Below are positions 56,793 to 64,000 of a stretch of DNA of 64,000 bases, one piece after another; position 1 is the stretch's first letter; each line of letters opens with the position of its first letter. Made by a program: the position numbers and the translations under genes. The DNA comes from Microbacterium sp. (GTDB lineage: Bacteria > Actinomycetota > Actinomycetes > Actinomycetales > Microbacteriaceae). Location of the stretch: NCBI GenBank assembly GCA_019510305.1, contig JAEKKN010000036.1, positions 1 to 64,000 of the forward strand, given 5' to 3'. Under the pieces are notes generated by a model, which worked only from the letters and a program-made list of their open reading frames with translations, was not told where the DNA came from and ran no database searches.

Positions 56793-58318
56793 GCGCTGCG
56801 TCCCTTCTTCAGATACAGGGCTCGCCCCACCTGGTCCCGCCCCGGATGGTCGACGCCGGCGAGATCGGCCATGGTCCAGGCCAGTCGAAGGACCCTGTCG
56901 TACCCGCGCAGCGTGAGAGCCCCGCGCTCCAGTGCCCGGTCGAGGGGGCTCCTCGCCTCTGCGCTCACGCGGCGCGCGCCCTGCCTCAGCCAGGTCCCCG
57001 GCACGTCTCCGTTCAACCGCCACGGAGTGCCGCGCAGCCGATGAGCTGCTCGCTCTCTCGCTGCGAGCACCCGTTCCCGCGCCTGAGCAGTGGATGTCTC
57101 GGATCGCTCGGCCGATGTCGCGCGCGCCGCCGCGACGCGCGCGACCTGCAACTCGATGTCTATGCGGTCTCGCAGCGGCCCGGAGAGCCTGTCGGCATAT
57201 CGGCGAATCGCCAGGGAGGGGCACACGCACTCCGCGCCGCGTACTCCGTAGTTGCCACACGGACAGGGGTTCATCGCCAGGACGAGCTGGAAGCGCGCGG
57301 GGAACCGCGCGATGAAGCCTGACCTGTGCACCTCGATCGCCCCCGACTCGAGCGGCTGCCGGAGCGCGTCCAGAGCGACGCGCGAGAACTCCGCCGCCTC
57401 GTCGAGGAAAAGCACGCCCCTGTGCGCGCGCACGATGGCACCGGGACGCACGACCCGCGATCCGCCGCCCACCAGCGCTGCGACCGAAGCGCTGTGATGA
57501 GGAGCCTCGAGCGGAGAGATCCGGTCGAGGCTGTCGACCGGATCGCCGACGAGAGAGCGGATCGAGGCGACTTCGAGCGCCTCGTCGTCTGTGAGCGGAG
57601 GGAGTATCCCCGGAAGGCGACGGGCGAGCATCGTCTTGCCGGCCCCCGGTGGTCCGCTGAGCAGCAGATGATGCCCGCCAGCTGCAGCCACGACGAGCGC
57701 GTCGATGGCGTCCTCCTGGCCGACGACGTCCGCGAGATCGAGAACCGACGGCGGCTCCGCGACGTGGGCGGCGCCCGCGACCGGTTCCACCCGCGGGACC
57801 GCGACCTCGGCACCGTGCCACGCCGCGACTTCGGCGAGCGACACGGCCGCTCGCACTTCGATGCCAGGCACGAGCCGCGCTTCAGCCGCGTTCGCGAACG
57901 GCACGACCACCCGCTCGAAGCCGGCGCGCGCGGCCGCGAACACGGCGGGCAGCACACCTGTCACCGGACGCACACGGCCGTCCAGACCGAGCTCTCCGAT
58001 GTGCACGGTGCGGGAGATCGACTCGCGGCGCAGAGAACCACCCGCCGCGAGCGTCGACACCGCGATGCTCAGATCGAAACCGGAACCCTGCTTCGGCAGA
58101 CTGGCCGGCGACAGGTTCACCGTCAGCCGGCGTCGGGGCAGATCCAGGCCCGCGTTCTTACAGGCGTTGTGCACCCGCTGAACGGCCTCTCCCAGCGCCT
58201 TGTCGGGCAAGCCGATGATCTTGAACTCGGGCGTCTGATTCGACAGATCGGCCTCGACCTCGACGAGATGGCCGTCGACCCCTGTGAGAGCGACCGCCCA
58301 GGTCCGCGCGGTCTTCAC
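56789..58318 (-). CDS. comM: YifB family Mg-chelatase-like AAA+ ATPase (ComM)
   Basis: A 509-residue AAA+ protein. An N-terminal Lon-like S5 fold (HLVEVEADLSNQTPEFKIIG, LPRRRLTVNLSPASLPKQG) precedes the ATPase core with Walker A SGPPGAGKTMLARRLP, GVLFLDEAAEF, and a zinc-like cluster NPCPCGNYG...CVC. A C-terminal domain ends in SPLDRALERGALTLRGYDRVLRLAWT. In naturally competent bacteria, ComM drives branch migration during transformation. Its role in non-competent actinobacteria is unclear. The GTG start overlaps the yraN stop (GTGA). Confidence 0.94.
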   Translation of the reverse strand: MKTARTWAVALTGVDGHLVEVEADLSNQTPEFKIIGLPDKALGEAVQRVHNACKNAGLDLPRRRLTVNLSPASLPKQGSGFDLSIAVSTLAAGGSLRRESISRTVHIGELGLDGRVRPVTGVLPAVFAAARAGFERVVVPFANAAEARLVPGIEVRAAVSLAEVAAWHGAEVAVPRVEPVAGAAHVAEPPSVLDLADVVGQEDAIDALVVAAAGGHHLLLSGPPGAGKTMLARRLPGILPPLTDDEALEVASIRSLVGDPVDSLDRISPLEAPHHSASVAALVGGGSRVVRPGAIVRAHRGVLFLDEAAEFSRVALDALRQPLESGAIEVHRSGFIARFPARFQLVLAMNPCPCGNYGVRGAECVCPSLAIRRYADRLSGPLRDRIDIELQVARVAAARATSAERSETSTAQARERVLAARERAAHRLRGTPWRLNGDVPGTWLRQGARRVSAEARSPLDRALERGALTLRGYDRVLRLAWTMADLAGVDHPGRDQVGRALYLKKGRSA

Positions 58319-58677
58319 GAAAGGTCCTGCAGATGCTCGAGCGTGCCGGCATCCGGGTCCGCTCCGATGATGCCGATCGCGTCGAGCCTGACTCTGCGTC
58401 CGTACGCCCGTTCAGGGTGAGCCTCGATCCAGGCGTGAGCGAGCTGCCACAGGCGTCTGCGCTTGCGGACGTCGACCGCCTCGAAGGGGTGGCCGAAAGC
58501 GGCCGATCGTCGCGTCTTGACCTCGACCACGCACAAGGCGCCATCGACCGCGGCGATGATGTCGAGCTCGCCTTGCGCGCACCGCCAATTGCGGTCGAGG
58601 ATCTCGTATCCGCTCTCGATCAGATAGCGGACCGCCCGGTCTTCACCGGCTCTGCCGAGGATGTCTTTCGCTGCCAT
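58315..58677 (-). CDS. YraN family endonuclease-fold protein
   Basis: A 120-residue protein of the UPF0102/YraN family with a restriction-endonuclease-like core: GRAGEDRAVRYLIESGYEILDRNWRC, GELDIIAAVDGALCVVEVKTRRSAAFGHP (Glu/Asp and ExK catalytic-type residues), then VDVRKRRRLWQLAHAWIE and VRLDAIGI. Activity is unproven in most species. It is coupled to comM downstream. The preceding 100-bp gap contains no gene. Confidence 0.92.
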   Translation of the reverse strand: MAAKDILGRAGEDRAVRYLIESGYEILDRNWRCAQGELDIIAAVDGALCVVEVKTRRSAAFGHPFEAVDVRKRRRLWQLAHAWIEAHPERAYGRRVRLDAIGIIGADPDAGTLEHLQDLS

Positions 58678-58777
58678 GACGACATGGTCGCGAAGATCTC
58701 GTTACGCTCGACGCGGTCTGCTCGCGGAACGACGCGGGAATGTGGATATCCCGTCGAACGAGAACGGTTGTGCAGAG

Positions 58778-59104
58778 TTATTCGCCGTCGAGCGACAGCT
58801 CCTGAGGAAGCTCGAACTCGCGGCGCTGCAGCTCCTCGACGTTCACGTCTTTGAAGGTCAGGACCCGCACAGCCTTCACGAAGCGGTCGGCGCGATAGAT
58901 GTCCCACACCCAGACGTCGGTCATCGAGATCTCGAAATAGAAGTCGTGCTCGGTGTCACGCCGCACGACGTTGACCTCGTTCGCCAGATAGAACCGACGC
59001 TCGGTCTCGACGACGTAGGCGAACTGGCCGACCACGTCCCGGTACTCGCGGAACAGCGCCAGCTCGAGTTCGCGGTCGTAGTCGTCGAATGCTTCCTCAT
59101 CCAT
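58778..59104 (-). CDS. DUF2469 family protein
   Basis: A 108-residue actinobacterial marker protein of unknown function. The whole sequence fits the family: EEAFDDYDRELELALFREYRDVVGQFAYVVETERRFYLAN in pieces, then the DTEHDFYFEISMTDVWVWD region and RFVKAVRVLTFKDVNVEEL. It lies in its conserved place between rnhB and yraN. TAGGAT (59119-59114, minus strand) stands 9 nt before ATG 59104, so a near-leaderless transcript is likely. Confidence 0.93.
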   Translation of the reverse strand: MDEEAFDDYDRELELALFREYRDVVGQFAYVVETERRFYLANEVNVVRRDTEHDFYFEISMTDVWVWDIYRADRFVKAVRVLTFKDVNVEELQRREFELPQELSLDGE

Positions 59105-59154
59105 GATGAGTCCATCCTAGAGTCGCACGCGGCGGCGGGCCGCACCTCGCCCGC

Positions 59155-59814
59155 TCAGAACAGGGTGGGAGCGTCGGTGATCGCCCATGAAGCACGGTGG
59201 TACGGCGAGAGACCGAGCGTGCGGATCGCGTCGCGATGCTCCGTGCTGGCGTAGCCCTTGTTGCGGCTCCACTGATAGTCGGGGTAGGTGTCGTGCAGTT
59301 CCGTCATGTACGTGTCGCGCGCGACCTTGGCGATGACGGATGCCGCTGATACCGACGCGCAATCCCGATCCGCCTTCACCTGGGAGCGCACACGAAGCGG
59401 GACCGGATGCACGCGCGACACGTAGTCGTGGTTGCCGTCGAGCAGCACGAGCGCACTCTCGACCGCGAAGCCCTGTTCGACCACGCTCTGCACCGCGCGG
59501 GAGGCAGCAAGACCGAGCGCGCGCATGATGCCGACCTCATCGATCTCGGCCGCACTCGCCCAGCCGACACCGGATGCCGACACCCACGCGGCCGCGCGGG
59601 TCGCGACGTCGGGACGGCGCTTCTCCGTGACGAGCTTCGAATCACGAAGACCCTCCGGCACCCGTCTGCGGGCTCCCGCGGCGTCCATCACCGCCGCACC
59701 GACCGCGACCGGTCCTGCCAGAGCTCCCCTGCCGACCTCGTCGAGAGCGATGATCAGCTCGCACTCGGAGAGCAGCTTGCGCTCGAGTGTGAGCTTCGGG
59801 GCGATCACCGTCAT
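59155..59814 (-). CDS. rnhB: Ribonuclease HII
   Basis: A 219-residue RNase HII that removes ribonucleotides from DNA. The N-terminal catalytic acids are Asp25 and Glu26 in LIIALDEVGRGALAGPVAVG. A third acid is in LVLLDGNHDYVS, and the KADRDCASVSAASVIAKVARD segment is typical. The C-terminal region reads YQWSRNKGYASTEHRDAI. ATG 59814 overlaps the lepB stop (ATGA). The open frame runs far upstream, but that part is antisense to nothing real and overlaps lepB. Confidence 0.95.
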   Translation of the reverse strand: MTVIAPKLTLERKLLSECELIIALDEVGRGALAGPVAVGAAVMDAAGARRRVPEGLRDSKLVTEKRRPDVATRAAAWVSASGVGWASAAEIDEVGIMRALGLAASRAVQSVVEQGFAVESALVLLDGNHDYVSRVHPVPLRVRSQVKADRDCASVSAASVIAKVARDTYMTELHDTYPDYQWSRNKGYASTEHRDAIRTLGLSPYHRASWAITDAPTLF

Positions 59815-60545
59815 TCGGGATCCGGAACGCCGTTGAACGAGTCGTGGTGCGCGTCGATCGTGCCGAACCGGCTCAACGGCCAGGTCGTCAGGAAGGCCTT
59901 GCCGACGACGTTCGCCATCGGCACGAAGCCTCCGCTCGGGAGCTCCTGGTGCTCTCGCGAGTCCCGAGAACGGTCGCGGTTGTCGCCGAGCAGCCAGAGG
60001 GAGCCGCTGGGAACCGTCACGTCGAACGGCTCGTTCGAAGCCGCCGTGTCGCCCTGAGGAAGGTTGAGATACGAGAGTTCGTCGACCGGCGTGCCGTTGA
60101 TCGTGATCTGCCCCAGAGCGTTGCAGCACACGACGTGGTCGCCGGGGAGACCGATGATCCGCTTCACCAGATGGTCCTGGGAGTCGGTCGCGGAGATTCC
60201 CACGAGCGTCAGCACCCAGTCGATCGCCTGCACGAGAGGCGGCTGCGGCGGCGTCGCGGGCTGCGCGTCGAGCCAGCCGCCCGGGTCCTTGAACACGACG
60301 ACGTCGCCGCGTTCGTAGCCCGCCCAGCGCGGGGTGAGCTCGTCGACGAGGATCCTGTCGTTGACCATGAGCGTCTGCTCCATGGATGCGGACGGGATGT
60401 AGAACGAGCGGACGACGAAGGTCTTCACGACGAACGACACGAGAGCTGCGATCACGACGATCACCAGCACGTCGCGGAGGAAAACGACGAGTCCGCGCCT
60501 CTTCTTCACCGGCGGCGTGGGTGCGGACGCGGATTCAGTCGTCAT
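59811..60545 (-). CDS. lepB: Signal peptidase I
   Basis: A 244-residue membrane protease that cleaves signal peptides of exported proteins. One N-terminal helix (LRDVLVIVVIAALVSFVVKTFVV) precedes the catalytic Ser54 in FYIPSASMEQTL. The general-base Lys128 is in DHLVKRIIGLPGDHV, and box E reads LWLLGDNRDRSRDSR. A two-cysteine VVCCN is unusual. It follows rplS after a strong terminator, so it has its own promoter, and it is coupled to rnhB downstream. Confidence 0.96.
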   Translation of the reverse strand: MTTESASAPTPPVKKRRGLVVFLRDVLVIVVIAALVSFVVKTFVVRSFYIPSASMEQTLMVNDRILVDELTPRWAGYERGDVVVFKDPGGWLDAQPATPPQPPLVQAIDWVLTLVGISATDSQDHLVKRIIGLPGDHVVCCNALGQITINGTPVDELSYLNLPQGDTAASNEPFDVTVPSGSLWLLGDNRDRSRDSREHQELPSGGFVPMANVVGKAFLTTWPLSRFGTIDAHHDSFNGVPDPE

Positions 60546-60611
60546 CGGTTTCCTTCACAGACTCGGCCGTTCGAGCACGGCCCTACCAAGGTTCGCACAG
60601 GTGGGGGAAAA

Positions 60612-60648
60612 CACAGCACCCCGGGACATCGTGTCCCGGGGTGCTGTG
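60612..60648 (-). terminator. Strong intrinsic terminator after rplS
   Basis: Perfect 17-bp stem (60612-60628 with 60632-60648) with a 3-nt loop. On the minus strand it is followed by TTTTCCCCC, so it terminates rplS transcripts. Confidence 0.92.
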
Positions 60649-60661
60649 GAGATGCTGCGAC

Positions 60662-61009
60662 TCAGCGGTCGCGCTTCTCCTTGATCTTCGCCTTCTTGCC
60701 GCGGAGGTTGCGGAGGTAGTAGAGCTTCGCGCGACGCACGTCACCGCGGGTGACGACCTCGATGTGGTCGATCACCGGGGAGTGCACCGGGAAGGTGCGC
60801 TCGACGCCGACCTGGAAGCTGATCTTGCGAACGGTGAACGTCTCGCGAACGCCGTCGCCCTGGCGGCCGATGACGACGCCCTTGAAGACCTGGATACGAG
60901 AGCGGGTGCCCTCGGTGATGTTCACGTGGACGTTGACGGTGTCACCGGCGTTGAAGTCGGGGATGTCCGAACGGAGGGAAGCCGCATCAACGGCGTCGAG
61001 GATCTGCAT
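60662..61009 (-). CDS. rplS: 50S ribosomal protein L19
   Basis: A 115-residue L19, located at the 30S-50S interface. The core reads [27 protein letters not shown] in pieces, then [27 protein letters not shown] [17 protein letters not shown], and the basic tail [22 protein letters not shown] chose ATG 61009 over the earlier in-frame start because GAGAGAGA lies upstream and the family starts here. Confidence 0.97.
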   Translation of the reverse strand: MQILDAVDAASLRSDIPDFNAGDTVNVHVNITEGTRSRIQVFKGVVIGRQGDGVRETFTVRKISFQVGVERTFPVHSPVIDHIEVVTRGDVRRAKLYYLRNLRGKKAKIKEKRDR

Positions 61010-61176
61010 GATCGTCTCTCTCTGCACTCGCCTCAGGTCGGTTGCATGTTTTCATAGGAACAAGAACAGGTGTGCGTCGTACGGAGCAGATGCTTCCGCG
61101 GGTTCCCCTGAGGCAGAACCGGTCACGGCACAAACATCCATTCTGCCACGGAACGCCGCGGTGACCAAAACGGGGC

Positions 61177-61671
61177 TCAGTCGCGCGGATCGCTCTCACG
61201 CACGACGATGACCTCTGGTTCGCGCTCGGTCGTGGCGGACGACGGCTGGCCGGGGACGGTCGACCAGGAGATCGTCTCGCGGATGCGGATGCGGATGCCG
61301 GCGCCCTTGGCCTCGTTCCACAACTGCCACAGCTGCAGCCAGATCAGGCCGATGCCGACGACGATCGCGCCGGCGAGCAGCCATCCGAAGGCCCCGTCGA
61401 TGAAGCATCCGACTGCGATGGTCAGACCGTGCCACAGCGTGAATCCCGCGACGTCCCACCACGACACCGCGCGTTCGGCACGTACCGACGCACGTGACCG
61501 CGTCAGCAGCGTGAGCAGCAACTGGCCCAGGAACACCGAGGGCAAGGCGATGAACAGCACCCACAACATCCCCCAGCCGGCGTGGAACACGATCCCGCCG
61601 AGCACCAGCCACAGCGGCAGCACGAAGGCCGCCGGCAGCAGCCACCGGAAGAACGCCTCACGCAACCTCAT
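61177..61671 (-). CDS. Hypothetical membrane protein
   Basis: A 164-residue protein with four predicted helices: FRWLLPAAFVLPLWLVLGGIV, WGMLWVLFIALPSVFLGQLLL, FTLWHGLTIAVGCFIDGAF and GWLLAGAIVVGIGLIWLQLW. A hydrophilic C-terminus of about 45 residues ends in DPRD. I do not recognise a named family. ATG 61671 lies 7 nt after TACGAT with no Shine-Dalgarno. The longer upstream frame is therefore excluded. It is divergent from map. Confidence 0.8.
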   Translation of the reverse strand: MRLREAFFRWLLPAAFVLPLWLVLGGIVFHAGWGMLWVLFIALPSVFLGQLLLTLLTRSRASVRAERAVSWWDVAGFTLWHGLTIAVGCFIDGAFGWLLAGAIVVGIGLIWLQLWQLWNEAKGAGIRIRIRETISWSTVPGQPSSATTEREPEVIVVRESDPRD

Positions 61672-61684
61672 GCCAAGAATCGTA
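61672..61684 (-). promoter_or_regulatory. Leaderless -10 box (TACGAT) of the membrane protein gene
   Basis: TACGAT on the minus strand (61684-61679), spacer TCTTGGC (7 nt), ATG at 61671. Confidence 0.6.
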
Positions 61685-61781
61685 CGTCGCCCTGACGTCG
61701 CGAGCCGGCGTGTTCGCTGTGAGCGCGCGAACGCCGGGCATCGCCGCATCAGGGAGAATGGATGGGACGAGAGGACTGACG

Positions 61782-62564
61782 ATGATCGAACTGCGCACCC
61801 CTGCTGAGATCGACGAGATGCGCGCCGCCGGCCGCTTCGTCGCCGAGACCCTGGCGACGCTGCGAGACGAGACGAAGGTCGGCACGAACCTGCTCGCCAT
61901 CGACCGCCGGGCGCATGACATGATCCGCAAGGCGGGCGCGGAGTCCTGCTACATCGACTATCACCCGTCGTTCGGCGCGAGCCCGTTCGGCAAGGTCATC
62001 TGCACCTCCGTGAACGACGCCGTCCTGCACGGTCTCCCCCACGACTACGCGCTGCGAGACGGCGATCTCGTCTCACTCGACTTCGCCGTCTCGGTCGATG
62101 GCTGGGTCGCAGACTCCGCGGTGTCCTTCGTCGTCGGCACCCCGCGCGACGAGGACCTCCGGCTGATCGAGACCACCGAGCGAGCGCTCGACGCCGCGAT
62201 CACCGCGGCCGTCGTCGGCAATCGCATCGGCGACATCTCCGCTGCGATCGCGGCGGTCTCTCATGGCGAGGGCTACTCGATCAACACCGATTTCGGCGGC
62301 CACGGCGTCGGACGCATCATGCACGGCGACCCGCACGTGCCCAACGACGGGCGCGCCGGTCGCGGGTTCCCGCTGCGCGCCGGTCTCGTGTTCGCACTCG
62401 AGCCTTGGCTCCTCGCCACGACCGATGAGCTCGTCACCGACCCGGATGGCTGGACGCTGCGCAGCGTCGACGGCTCGCGAGGAGCGCACTCCGAGCACAC
62501 CGTCGCAGTCACCGACGAGGCTCCGATCGTCCTGACCGACCGCTCGTTCCTCGGAGTCGACTGA
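61782..62564 (+). CDS. map: Methionine aminopeptidase, type I
   Basis: A 260-residue enzyme that removes the initiator methionine. The fold and metal ligands are visible: YHPSFGASPFGKVICTSVNDAVLHG, DGDLVSLDFAVSVDGWVADSAVSF (the two Asp ligands), then TDFGGHGVGRIMHGDPHVPN (His ligand) and VFALEPWLLA with a Glu ligand. The last Glu is in AHSEHTVAVTDEAP. GAGAGGA precedes the ATG, so it is leadered. It converges on the methyltransferase gene. Confidence 0.96.
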   Translation: MIELRTPAEIDEMRAAGRFVAETLATLRDETKVGTNLLAIDRRAHDMIRKAGAESCYIDYHPSFGASPFGKVICTSVNDAVLHGLPHDYALRDGDLVSLDFAVSVDGWVADSAVSFVVGTPRDEDLRLIETTERALDAAITAAVVGNRIGDISAAIAAVSHGEGYSINTDFGGHGVGRIMHGDPHVPNDGRAGRGFPLRAGLVFALEPWLLATTDELVTDPDGWTLRSVDGSRGAHSEHTVAVTDEAPIVLTDRSFLGVD

Positions 62565-62593
62565 CGCCACGCCCGCCGTGGCAGCAGAAGCTC

Positions 62594-63331
62594 TCAGCTT
62601 CGTCGATACAGGAACAGATCGGTGACGAGCGGCAGATCGAACTCTGCACGCTCGGCCGTCTGCGGGTCACGGTCGAGGATGCGCTCGATCGCCTGGGTCA
62701 TCTCCGTTCGCGTGACGTCGTCCGCGACGAGGAACGTGCTCACCGTCGACCACCGGCCGAGATAGTCGGCGCGAGTGATGCGCTCGCTCCAGCGCAGCTC
62801 GGCGCGCTCCACGAACGCGAACCCGGGAAGGTCCTCGGCGGCGCTGGCGGACGTCCCGTCGACGTCGGCAACGGCTGGATGCGCGATCTGATGCGCGGCG
62901 CGATCCCACGCGCATGCGGGGTCCGCATGATTCCAGAGGAGGCCGAGCATTCCGCCCGGGATGAGGATCCTGGCGATCTCGGCGCACGCCGGTTCACGAT
63001 CGAACCAGTGGAACGCCTGTGCGACCGACACCGCATCGACCGAGGAATCAGGAACGGGGATGCTCTCGGCAGTCCCCTCGAACGCCTCGACGTCGGGGAA
63101 CTTCGAACGAAGAACGTCGAGCATCGGAGCTGCGGGTTCGACGGCGATGACCCGATCCGCGCGCCCGAGCAGCTGTTCGGTGAACTTGCCGGTCCCCGCG
63201 CCGAGGTCGAGCGCGACGCCGACCGGTTCCGGGATCAGCATCCGAGCCGCGGCTGCGGGGAACCCCGGTCGGAAACGGTCGTAGTCCGCTCCCGTGCGCT
63301 CGAACGACTTCGCCAGCGTCTCATCGCCCAT
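62594..63331 (-). CDS. SAM-dependent class I methyltransferase
   Basis: A 245-residue methyltransferase. Motif I DLGAGTGKFTEQLL, motif II VIAVEPAAPML, the acidic AFEGTAESIPVPDSSVDAV and motif IV VAQAFHWFD place it in the Methyltransf_11 group (UbiE/trans-aconitate-like). The substrate is not inferable. The C-terminal half, after GGMLGLLWNH, is a substrate cap. ATG 63331 stands 6 nt after TAGCGT. Confidence 0.9.
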   Translation of the reverse strand: MGDETLAKSFERTGADYDRFRPGFPAAAARMLIPEPVGVALDLGAGTGKFTEQLLGRADRVIAVEPAAPMLDVLRSKFPDVEAFEGTAESIPVPDSSVDAVSVAQAFHWFDREPACAEIARILIPGGMLGLLWNHADPACAWDRAAHQIAHPAVADVDGTSASAAEDLPGFAFVERAELRWSERITRADYLGRWSTVSTFLVADDVTRTEMTQAIERILDRDPQTAERAEFDLPLVTDLFLYRRS

Positions 63332-63343
63332 GCCTCGACGCTA
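63332..63343 (-). promoter_or_regulatory. Leaderless -10 box (TAGCGT) of the methyltransferase
   Basis: TAGCGT on the minus strand (63343-63338), spacer CGAGGC, ATG at 63331. Confidence 0.65.
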
Positions 63344-63374
63344 CCAGCGCGCATCCGTGTGCCATATTGAGTGC

Positions 63375-63968
63375 ATGATCCCGCAGGACCGTCACGTGCC
63401 GGAGCGCCTCTTCCTGGCGCGGCACGGCCAGACCAGCTGGAATCTCGAGCACCGGCTGCAGGGGCAGCTGGACTCTCCTCTCACGCCCGAGGGCCTCCGT
63501 CAGGCGAAGGTCATCGCCGAGCACCTCGCGGGCTCCGACATCACGGTGGTCTGCACGAGCCCGCTCGGGCGGGCGCTGCGCACAGCGGCGATCATCTCCG
63601 AGCGTCTCGATGTCGAACTGATCGAGGTCGAGGACCTCGCCGAGGTGCACCACGGCGAGATGGCCGGCCTGACCTGGGAGGAGATCGACGTCAGATACCC
63701 GGAAGCACGGGCCGACCGAGCGGCGAACCGCTACGGATGGGGGTTCCCCGGCGGCGAGAGCTACGCCCAGGCTCGTGCACGCGCGCGCCGAGCCCTGTCC
63801 GTCTGCGGCTGGGCCGCGAGCGGGGTGCCGCTTCTCGTCAGCCACGAGATGATCGGACGGATGCTGCGCGCGGAGCTGCGCGGACTCGACGCCAGCAGCG
63901 CGCTCGCGCTCCGGCATCCGCACGACGTCGTCTTCGAGATCGAGAACGGGATCGAGCGGATCCGTTGA
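63375..63968 (+). CDS. Histidine phosphatase family protein
   Basis: A 197-residue phosphoglycerate-mutase-like phosphatase. The phosphorylated histidine is in LFLARHGQTSWNLEHRLQGQLDSPLT (read in parts). The second catalytic elements are VCTSPLGRALRTA, then EVHHGEMAGLTWEE, and the second histidine in LLVSHEMIGRML. The substrate is unknown. ATG 63375 lies 6 nt after CATATT, a weak -10 box, and 31 bp from the divergent methyltransferase promoter. The last 32 bases of the window after its stop hold no gene. Confidence 0.9.
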   Translation: MIPQDRHVPERLFLARHGQTSWNLEHRLQGQLDSPLTPEGLRQAKVIAEHLAGSDITVVCTSPLGRALRTAAIISERLDVELIEVEDLAEVHHGEMAGLTWEEIDVRYPEARADRAANRYGWGFPGGESYAQARARARRALSVCGWAASGVPLLVSHEMIGRMLRAELRGLDASSALALRHPHDVVFEIENGIERIR

Positions 63969-64000
63969 ATTCGGAGCTCAGACGGGGTTCGGCTCGCTGT

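Noticed and set aside
58678..58777. The 100-bp gap between yraN and the DUF2469 gene searched for a small gene or RNA
   Set aside because: No ribosome-binding site with an open frame and no stable hairpin was seen; it is probably only the yraN promoter.
62566..62582. Hairpin GCCACG-N5-CGTGGC between map and the methyltransferase gene
   Set aside because: The stem is only 6 bp and has no T-run. It is too weak to call a terminator.

Overview
The window is high-GC, densely packed bacterial DNA with about 57 protein genes, two tRNA genes and very short intergenic gaps. Gene content and order (GatCAB, oligoribonuclease, GlgE, the DUF2469 protein, the block rplS-lepB-rnhB-DUF2469-yraN-comM-dprA-xerC next to rpsB-tsf-pyrH-frr-cdsA, and a polyprenol-phosphate mannose synthase) indicate an actinobacterium, most likely a member of the Microbacteriaceae such as Microbacterium. 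This taxonomic call is inference from gene order and family resemblance. I see no prophage, insertion sequence, integrative element or CRISPR array. The region reads as core chromosome.

Layout. 1-8.5 kb: the 5' part of ferrochelatase (hemH), aminopeptidase N, a coupled trio of MscS channel, group II truncated haemoglobin and FAD-dependent dehydrogenase, an unknown protein, and two acyl-CoA thioesterases. 8.5-15.5 kb: EttA-type ABC-F protein, a lipoprotein, an SSB paralogue, tRNA-Arg, orn, tRNA-His, a CopB-like P-type ATPase behind a CsoR/RicR-type operator, and a LysE-family pseudogene. 15.5-20.3 kb: a two-component system converging on a three-gene membrane glycosylation operon (GT-C transferase, polyprenol-phosphate mannose synthase, GtrA). 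20.4-27.1 kb: zincin peptidase, ClpS, DUF2017, a small kinase, a GerW-like protein, DNA polymerase IV, and the gatC-gatA-gatB operon. 27.2-36.4 kb: acyl-CoA ligase, DEAD-box helicase, GNAT, acylphosphatase, LigA, MnmA and a cysteine desulfurase. 36.5-42.9 kb: the glycogen genes glgX, glgE and glgB. 42.9-48.7 kb: thioredoxin-TPR protein with a multi-domain membrane protein, AI-2E family permease, hydrolase, zinc-ribbon protein and a lytic-transglycosylase-like protein. 48.7-61 kb: the conserved translation and cell-division block. 61-64 kb: membrane protein, methionine aminopeptidase, methyltransferase and histidine phosphatase.

A recurrent feature is leaderless promoter architecture. At no fewer than 16 genes a TAnnnT -10 box, most often TAGACT, ends exactly 6 or 7 nt before an ATG/GTG, leaving no room for a Shine-Dalgarno sequence. 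Genes inside operons instead overlap by ATGA, GTGA or TGATG junctions or carry GGAG-type sites. The most interesting single items are the leaderless set, the copper operator upstream of the P-type ATPase, the LysE gene broken by a clean internal deletion, the 643-residue membrane protein with an internal lipoprotein-type signal coupled to a thioredoxin-TPR protein, and the gatC/fadD back-to-back leaderless promoters. I did not find a convincing novel defence or mobile system.
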